Shown in pieces: positions 57,073 to 64,000 of a stretch of DNA of 64,000 nt. Every line of letters starts with the position of its first letter. The stretch's first letter is position 1. The notes under the pieces are model-generated. The model saw only the letters and a program-made list of their open reading frames with translations, was not told the DNA's origin and did not search any database. The stretch is from Cerioporus squamosus. Lineage: Eukaryota; Basidiomycota; Agaricomycetes; Polyporales; Polyporaceae. Position numbers and translations under genes: made by a program. The stretch lies in NCBI GenBank assembly GCA_022592435.1, contig JABYQS010000032.1:124001-188000 (forward strand), written 5' to 3'.

Positions 57073-58342
57073 CTAGCCAGCGACTTGGACGGAAGGTGAC
57101 GCCGCTGCCGCACCCGGGGGACGAGGGGCCGGAGGCGCACCAACAGGCAGGGGTGTCCTCGTCCAGTCGGACAGGATGTTCTTCGCTGGGGAAGACCGCA
57201 CCCCTGCCCCTGGCTGCGGCGGCGACGAGTCCATCGGGACGTCCTCGTCGGGCTGCGCCTCCGCCTCGTCCCCCTCCTCTCGCTGCACTTCGACTCCCCC
57301 AGTCTAAGCGCACTGAAGACGACGGAGTATATAGTTGATCAGTCAGTCAAGGATCAACCACGCGCGACGGAGCAGACAGACGACGTACCCGGCGAGCGAC
57401 CCCCCGACCCACGCCATCATCGCTGCGGTGAACGCAGGTGCCTTCCCGGCGTTCGCAGCGGCACTTGCACTTGCAGGAGGCGGCGGCGCGGGATTGCTCA
57501 GGATGGCGAAGTATGGTAGGAGCGGTCGCAGCGCTGCATGACGGTTGTATACAGCCGGCCGCGGCTTCCCCGCGCGCGAGGGCGCTGCAGACGATGAGGT
57601 CGAGTTGGACGTTTGTGAGACTGCACGGGTGAGCTCCGCCTGCAGCCGGGGTGAAGCCCGGTAGCATCGGTGTGCCTCCGGTGACAAGTAACAGTGTGAG
57701 ACTGGGGTTACTGGTGGATGTGAGGGTTTGCTCGCGTACCTTCAGCAGCATGTCGAGGATTACTTCTTCCACGCTGCTCTCGTCCACATCCCCGCCCTCG
57801 AACAACATCTCCGCTGCCCGTTCGCCGGGATGATCAGAGTTCTCCCGGTGCCAGTCTGCTGTGACGGCGGGGGATCGACCCGCATGTGAATGTCCGTTGC
57901 GGTAGAATGTCCTGTACATCGTCGCCAGATCCTGGACGCCGCTCTTTCCTAATTGTCCGTGCTCCACGCCTGCGAGCTGAGACTGTGAGACGACGGAGTA
58001 GCTCGACGACACCGCGTGTTGCGAGGAGAAGTTGCTGTCGATGTCTGCGGACACGCGCGAGGACTCGGACTCGGACATTGCTGGGTCGCTCGGGGGCAGA
58101 TCCAGGTCGTCACCGGGGCCGGGGGACATCAGGTGGGACGGGTTGTCCGTATCAAGAGGCTCGCCAACGAAACATATTCGCGTCTTAATTCTGTCGATGA
58201 CTTTCTCCGTCAGGACGTCTTGGGGGAGACACGTGGAGCGCGTCGCAGCGAGCCGGAGATGGTTAACGGCAACAAGCTTGACCACCGAGGCTGAGGCTGA
58301 GGGATGCAGGGAGGAGGAGGACCAGTGGCAGGACGCGTGCAA
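57073..58342 (-). pseudogene. ARP10-like actin-related protein, truncated and frameshifted
   Basis: Minus-strand blocks match the C-terminal two-thirds of the basidiomycete ARP10-type actin-related protein, a subunit of the dynactin pointed-end complex. They are DVLTEKVIDRIKTRICFVGE near 58215, GERAAEMLFEGGDVDESSVE near 57800, and SLTLLLVTGGTPMLPGFTP near 57660, the actin-fold phosphate-2/adenosine region. In a different frame come YNRHAALRPLLPYFAILSNP near 57545 and APAFTAAMMAWVGGSLAG near 57420. The end is ILSDWTRTPLPVGAPPA near 57130. One base appears to be missing after GFTP (near 57645). The N-terminal subdomain with phosphate-1 is absent beyond 58342. An intron-like break lies near 57360. 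It lies head-to-head with the nucleoporin relic. Confidence 0.72.
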
Positions 58343-58579
58343 GCAGCTGCCGGCCTGACGCGTGAGTCGCGCGTCTACTGCGGTTGGTCCTGCCCTCCTC
58401 TAGTCTCCCCTAGGCAGACGATCAAGATGCCCTCCTCCTCCTCCTCCTACCCTCGCCACCCGTCTCATCCAGTGCTTTGGCTGGACAAGTCGTTCTCTCT
58501 TACGCGCACGGAGGAACACTCGAAAGGTGCACGTCGTAAAAGGGACACAAGATAGCGTTCCACACTACAAACAACGCGA

Positions 58580-59260
58580 AGTACGTAGTACAGCCAGCAG
58601 GCGCACCACCGTTCACAAAGTCGACGAAGTATAATGACCTGCCTGAAGATACGAACAGGGCGTTCGAGAACATCGAGTGAGTGATAATGCACGTCTTTCT
58701 CAGACTTACGCTCAGCAACTCCCTGCATCCGCCACATAGCTCCCTTATCCAAGGACGTGTTCAGATTTGCAACACCTTGAAGCACAGAAACTTGGCGACG
58801 AGGCTCTGAAGGGCCAGGAGGAGATCCGGAACGTCCAGAAGGTACGCTCCTGGCCGAACATCATCCCCTCTTTCAACAACCGGAGCTGAACCCATCCTGA
58901 ACGCGATTTGCAGGAGCTCGCCGGCGCTATCGCAGTGCTGCGCGACGACGTCCAGCACACCAGAGACCTGAAGCATAAGGTCGACCAGGCAGTGCAGGAT
59001 ACGATCATCGCGACGCGCATCGTCGAAGGCTTGCGAACTTCCCGCTTGAGTTTCTCAACCGCGTCACGGAGCAGATGCGCGGGCGGCTCAGGTGGTACAA
59101 GGCAACGTTAGAGGTGCGTTTGGTTTGCGACTCGTCGCCGACTCTTCCCGTCGCGAACGGAACTGATCGTGCTTCTCTCTGTTTCCAGCAAATCGAGCGC
59201 AAGCTGTCTTCCGCCGCTCCGCAGCCACAGTATACCCCACAATGTATGGCGACGGGTTTT
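58580..59260 (+). pseudogene. NUP49/NUP58-type nucleoporin relic, copy 2
   Basis: The coiled-coil region of this FG-nucleoporin is readable in pieces. In order they are FTKSTKYNDLPEDTNRAFEN near 58612, SLIQGRVQI near 58740, and KLGDEALKGQEEIRNVQK near 58787. A GTACGC intron follows, then QELAGAIAVLRDDVQHTRDL near 58907, VDQAVQDTIIATRIVEGL, PLEFLNRVTEQMRGRLRWYK near 59050, a GTGCGT intron, and IERKLSSAAPQPQYTPQ near 59195. Introns are kept, so it is not a retrocopy. A one-base frame break occurs near 58780, residues are missing before PLEFL, and the FG-repeat N-terminus is not visible upstream. Confidence 0.72.
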
Positions 59261-59479
59261 CTGCCATGCTCTACCAGCGCGCATACGAGATCCCAGGTCC
59301 ATCCTTCCCTGCGCCGACCGCGTACCTCTAGGCTCGGCCTCGCGCGCCTGCTCCGCTGAAGGCGCACGCCACTCGCTCCAGCTGGCCCCATGCCAAATGT
59401 ATCCTCTCCGGCGTCGCATTCGCCATCGGGCGCCAAATCACGCTCGTCATCATCGCGAGCGGGTTCGTACTCGGGGAGG

Positions 59480-60970
59480 GCGTGGTGGGTTTTGTGAGTC
59501 TGATGTGTAGGATGTTTCGCGTGGACATGGCGAGCTGCATCAGGTGTGGGCATGGGATATGTGACGGGTGTCCCGCGGCGTGAACGCCTCTGTGGAGGTG
59601 TACATAGGCGGGGACACGGCCCTGGACGACATCCATGGCATGCCGCTAGAGCACTCCGAGAATTGGAGGAATGTAGCAGACCGCATGGATTGGACTTCGC
59701 GACGGAGCATCCTAAGCTGGGGGCCGGAGGGAAACAATGAGAACCTAGATCTCTCGGCGCGAGGAGTCCTCGGTATGGGTTGAACGAGACGGAATGTATT
59801 GCCAATACCCCGAGTCGTCAGTGTGGACGAGAGCGGTGACATGCTCCGACAATCTCGCAGACTTGGCTAGGAGCTCGACGGCATCCGGTGGCGGCCCACT
59901 GCGGTGCGCAGTGTGTCGGTCGGTAAGTGCTTTGAGTTGCAGTCATAGGTACGTTGCAGGGGGGGGGGCCGTTCTCCATCCGCGAACACCTTGAGGCCAT
60001 TGTCGCGACGTCGAGTACCCCCGCCCTCCACGCACCCTCGTCACCGACAGACTTTGATAATCCGCTGTCGAGTGTAGGGAGCCACCATCCTCCACCATCC
60101 CATGGATAGTCGTCCCCGTACGCTGTTCTCCAATTTCGGTATCTTGCCAGTTGATAGACTGAACGCGCTTCTCTGTGGTAAGCACCCAAGTCCGACTGTT
60201 CCTCTCCCGCCTCTCGACTGACCTGTTTGGCTTCCGCATCAGACGTGCAGCGCACCAGCACATCAAGAGCTCGCTTCAACATGTTCCCCACAGACGGCAC
60301 GTCGATGTCCGACACGTTGGCGCGTTTCTACACCGAGATTGTCCTCCTAGGGGTGAGTTAGGCACGTTGTGCGTATAGCTACGCGTTGTATTAATGGTCG
60401 ACTACCGCTCCTTGTCGCAGGTTAGTCACTGCGGTTGAAGCTGTGACCGACATCTAGAACAGACTGCCGTCAGTCGGAGCCCAGGCTACTAGCGCTGATA
60501 TCCGTTCGTCAGCGCAGTGCGGGCTGGCTCACGTAGCGTTGACAGACGCCTGAGAATACCCTCTCCTCTGAAGCTTCCCAAAGCTGCAGCTTGACGAGCA
60601 AGGTACGTAGCTCCTTCTATCTGCGGTGGGCGACGTGTCAGCTCGCGTTCAACCATCCCATGCGTGCGTACAGGTCGCTGCGTCATCTCGCACAGGCCGT
60701 CAAGAGCATGCAGACTGGGCAGCGAAGGTGATCATGCAGTTCGGGTCCAAACGGCTGCGCACCCCTTGTGAGTATACTACCCTCTAGTCTCGGCACGGAC
60801 TTTGATCTTTTGATGAGCCAGACAGTCGGTGGACTCGGAAGACCAGGTTCAAGCTGACATTCTGCTTGCATCTTACTGCCCCCGCCAGCGCGGCGTTAGA
60901 CCGCGGGACATATATCCCCTCCATTGCGGCCCTGCACAAGACGCTCATTGGCGCGCGCGAGTGTGAGCAC
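59480..60970 (+). other. Decayed multi-exon gene, possibly a fungal transcription factor
   Basis: Protein-like plus-strand stretches separated by intron-like gaps are VEVYIGGDTALDDIHGMPLE near 59595, PFSIREHLEAIVATSSTPAL near 59972, NMFPTDGTSMSDTLARFYTE near 60278 ending at a GTGAGT donor, and VQADILLASY near 60850. The last resembles the middle homology region of Zn2Cys6 transcription factors, but this is weak. No zinc cluster is visible. Several stops interrupt the frames. Confidence 0.3.
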
Positions 60971-61483
60971 CTACACTAGTGAATCCGCTGCCTAAGGTGC
61001 GGTGCATAGACGGGTCCGAAATGACCAAGGACTCCGTGGGCTGGTCGATCGCGCAAGACAACGTGCACATCCTGTACTGCAGTGGAAGCCCGCTCTCCTG
61101 TCCGCATATATTCGCTTACTTGACACACAGCGCCGGTGATCACGAGATCAACTCACCAGCGAAACTGGGATAGGTTCCCTCACGATCACGACCTGGATGG
61201 CACGTAGCATGAACGGACAAACTATGCAGGGCCGATACTGGCGCGGGGGGAGAGGTGCTAGATACCACAGGGTGCCACGATGTATGTAGATGCAGACGTT
61301 GAATCATTTCCGAGACGCGATACGTATACAGGTTCACAAATGGGTCTAAGGAACAACAAGGCGCCTCGCGGCGTACCCGCTACGCGTACTGTGACGTCAA
61401 CTGGGGATTAGAGGCGTATGCTGGGTCAGAAGGGAACATATGGGATGTCGAGGCACTGTCTTGCCACTATCACAACAGCGCGG
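60971..61483. other. Intergenic; no gene recognised
   Basis: Short frames only, 3' of the minus-strand gene. Confidence 0.45.
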
Positions 61484-62905
61484 TCAACCAATCTGACGAT
61501 TCTGAGAGTGCGAGACTCCACGCACCTGCTGCCAGATGGAGCTGTGATGGCGGATGTGGGAAGCATCGCCGGCCAGAGAATTGCCTTCAGACAGAGGCGG
61601 TCCGGAATGAGCGACGATGGTTGTCATGGACGGGACGACACCATGGCCCGACCATTGCGCTGGAGCGGACGACTGCGACTGCGGGAAGGATGGCCCGCGA
61701 TTCTCTCCACTGAGAAGGTAGGCGTCTTCGCAAGACTGTGTGGAAGTGGTCGCGGTCGTCATCGGGGGCGGGCGCGAGGGAAACTGAACTCGGCCTTCGA
61801 CTGGGCCCTGTGCGGGCCCATTCGCGGACGTCACAGAAGGCTGTGGAGGGTAGGACTGGACACGGAGTGCGTCGACCGCACTCTGCGTAGGTATACTTGC
61901 GGATGTCGTAGACGGCTGTTGGTAAGCACGAACGTCCCTGTCGACGGCGTACAGCGAGGGGACATTAACAGACGTTGTAGGTGGCGGTGGCGGTGGTTGG
62001 GGAGAGTGAACCTGTCCAGCCTGATGGTCGGCAGAGTACTGTGCGGGCCCGTCTGTAGACGTTGCAGGGGCCTCTGACGTGAATGCTGTAAGGGGACCAG
62101 CGGGCCCTTGCTGGTAGTAGGGCCCCTGTTGGGAGTAGTTATACGAGACAGTACGAGGGGAATCGGCTGAGTGTTGCGCAATTACATCCACAGCCGTGAT
62201 GGACGGCGGCGGTGCTGCAGCGTGCAGATGACGAGGGTCGGCAGGATAGTGTGTTGTCCCGTCTGCGGGCGTCGCATGGTGTGGATGAGCGAAGCTTGCG
62301 ACGGAGCTCTGCGAATGCGCTGGAGCGCTGGCGGAGCCTAAGGACGCCGGCGGAGCGGCATGTTGAAGACGGCGAGGGTCTGCAGGGTACTGCATGGTCA
62401 TGTCTGCCGGCGTCCCAGGGTATGAATGAGCGAAGCTTGCGACAGAGCTCTGTGGACCGGAGGCTGATAGCTCGGATGAGTACTGGATGAGCGAGGGATT
62501 CCCGTTCTGGGAGGAAGCGAAGCCTGAGGCGGCGTCGTGGTGATTGACAGGTCTGTCGGCCATCTTCCGAGGTCTCATGTTCTGCCACCGTCTTCATCAG
62601 TAAAGTGTATACAACCCGAAAGGTGTTAGCGCGAAGACATACCTTCTGCGCATGGTAGTCGAGAACAGCTTGAGTGCGAATGGCACGCGCGTGCGTAGTC
62701 CTTCCAGACACCTGCACTTGCCGTGGCTTCCGGGGATACAATACGGAGATGCCACCGTTCTTCTTGGTACGCAGCAGTGCTCCTGAGGCGCCCTGTCATG
62801 AATCCGGGAGTAGGGAAGATCAGCGCTTTGGCGGAGAAGAACGGTCGGTTGTCGTACCTTCTCCCAGCCGCCGTCGTTGACAGAGAGTTTCAGAGAGTCG
62901 TCCAT
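61484..62905 (-). CDS. Three-exon gene for a Ser/Pro/Gln-rich protein of unknown function
   Basis: Exons 62905-62858, 62792-62643 and 62581-61484 (48 + 150 + 1098 nt) join in phase 0 over two GT-AG introns of 65 and 61 nt, giving 431 residues with no internal stop. Exons 1-2 encode a conserved-looking, basic N-terminus (MDDSLKLSVNDGGWEK, then GASGALLRTKKNGGISVLYP and TRAIRTQAVLDYHAQK-type sequence). Exon 3 is low-complexity, rich in Ser, Pro, Ala and Gln. It has two imperfect copies of a ~46-residue repeat built on SSVASFAH...TPAD...YPADPR, then poly-Pro (PPPPPPTTS). The composition is that of a regulatory or scaffolding protein with a disordered tail. The family is not recognised. More 5' exons are possible (a Ser-rich frame begins at 63111). 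It is among the few apparently intact genes here. Confidence 0.6.
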
Positions 62906-64000
62906 CGTAAGTGAGAGGTGCAGGAGGTAGAGAGCAGTGGGGTGCGGTCAGGATGGACAGGCAAAGGCATTCAAATAGTGCTCCGGCAGACGAGGCGACG
63001 GACACGAAGTGACCGTGGACTGGTGGCGGCGACTGCTCATGGCCGTTTCCGAGCAGGCCGTTTCCGAGCAGGACTTTCCTGAGCTAGCGATAGAAGACGA
63101 AGCACTCATGATCAGTAGTTGCAACGTCATGCCCGCCCGGTAATGCACATTGATCTCCGGGTGGCACAAACGAGTGGCACAAGCCCCCCCTGGCAGTCAA
63201 GATCAGCGGAACGTGCAAGAAGCGAGCGACGAACTTTAAAGCATCGAGACTGATCGATAGAACGATGTCATAAACATTCTGGGCACAGTTGATCTTGGGA
63301 TGAACTCTGGCCATGGCTCGAGATGAAGGACACGTACGCATGCATGCGCATGCGCAATATTGCAGGGCGGCGATCGAAGAGGATCTGGGATCTAAGCGCC
63401 TCCCCCGGTGGCAATACCATGGCCAGCTGCCATACGTGGATGTCCCGTCGGCGCTAGTGCCCATGGCCACGTGCAATCCCAACCACACCTCCGCAGTGCG
63501 CGCGTAAGTTGGTATTCCGCTGGCTTGCTCTCATCGGTTTGTTTCTCGTCCAGGTAGTTATAGCAGGTATGACAAACAGCTATGCCAAAAAGCCGGCAAG
63601 AGCTCTCGGACTTCGATGCATATGGCAGGTGCGCCGATAGTGCACGCAATCACGACCGCGGCCGGTACCTCATCCGGCCGCTGCGTATAGCGTGGCCTCA
63701 TAGAAGTTGACGACGATAGTAGCTACCAGGGAGGGCAGTATGGTTGAGATGCCTCTGTCGGAGAATTGAGTAGGTTGTGGGTATAAGAGCACATGCTTTG
63801 GCCTGTCTCCTCACACCTCTCGTCGCCATGAACCGGACAACAAGGGACACTCCTTCTCTAGATTGGGACGCCCACTCGCTCTCCAGCATGTCCGAGCAGG
63901 CGAGTCGTCTTGTGGTCACTGCCTCTTCACGGCTGACATTGTCACAGAGCGTGTCTCCTGACCGTCGCGAGGCGACGTATGACTGGGCATTCCACCAGAT
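62906..64000. other. No gene recognised; possible 5' exon at 63111-62950 (minus)
   Basis: A minus-strand frame from the ATG at 63111 (MSASSSIASSGKSCSETACS) could be a further upstream exon of the gene ending at 61484, but no clear donor is seen. It contains a small tandem duplication (GGCCGTTTCCGAGCAG, near 63042 and 63058). The rest, to the window end, holds short frames; the start of a gene may run off the right edge (plus strand, from 63829). Confidence 0.3.

Noticed and set aside
57347..57640. C-terminal part of the 331-codon minus-strand frame
   Set aside because: After GFTP the frame is wrong: the family-like sequence continues in another frame, so the open stretch there is not the real product.

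Overview
The window is nuclear DNA of a filamentous basidiomycete, most likely an Agaricomycete and possibly a polypore. The evidence is short 50-60 nt GT-AG introns, pyrimidine-rich promoters, GC-rich coding sequence, and several lineage-typical families: DUF6589, a Plavaka-like transposon protein, a DUF6698-like protein, a fungal TET/JBP oxygenase and a multi-exon P450. No rRNA, tRNA or CRISPR array was found. Much of the window is a gene graveyard: recognisable pieces of conserved genes lie among mobile elements and long stretches without a readable gene.

Layout. 1-2.5 kb: two unrecognised genes. 2.9-9.9 kb: a young Ty1/copia retrotransposon (5-bp TSD TAAGG, nearly identical LTRs) interrupted by two small TIR elements, one in the RNase H region and one in the TATA box of the 3' LTR. 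10.7-12.3 kb: a multi-exon TET/JBP-type 2OG-Fe(II) dioxygenase with its catalytic residues. 14.8-15.6 kb: a SNF1/AMPK-like kinase relic. 18.2-18.8 kb: a non-autonomous element with an 8-bp TSD. 20.8-22.6 kb: a P450 with a stop codon in the I-helix. 24.3-25.1 kb: degenerate GC-rich repeats. 26.4-29.3 kb (minus): DUF6698-like and Plavaka-like remains. 31.7-35.8 kb: relics of a PB1-domain gene, PRP6 and a NUP49/NUP58-type nucleoporin. 36.3-36.7 kb: a 415-bp TIR element. 37.1-38.0 kb: an apparently intact RING-finger gene. 42.5-43.0 kb: a minisatellite. 44.3-45.6 kb: an unrecognised minus-strand gene. 55.5-59.3 kb: a second PB1 gene, an ARP10-like gene and a second NUP49-type gene, all frame-broken. 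61.5-62.9 kb (minus): a readable three-exon gene of unknown function.

The most striking object is a 6,187-bp element at 47,018-53,204. It has a perfect 9-bp target-site duplication (GTGATCATG) and terminal inverted repeats. Each repeat contains a long palindrome, and the stem sequences differ between the two ends while keeping self-complementarity. It carries two convergent genes: a DUF6589-family protein (three exons, one in-frame TAG) and a RecQ-like helicase (two probable frame breaks). This ties DUF6589 and a RecQ-like helicase to one mobile unit. I know of no named transposon superfamily with that gene pair, but I could not search.

Two relic blocks (31.7-35.8 kb and 55.5-59.3 kb) share the PB1 and nucleoporin genes. 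They look like two decaying copies of one ancestral gene neighbourhood rather than independent retrocopies, because introns are retained.
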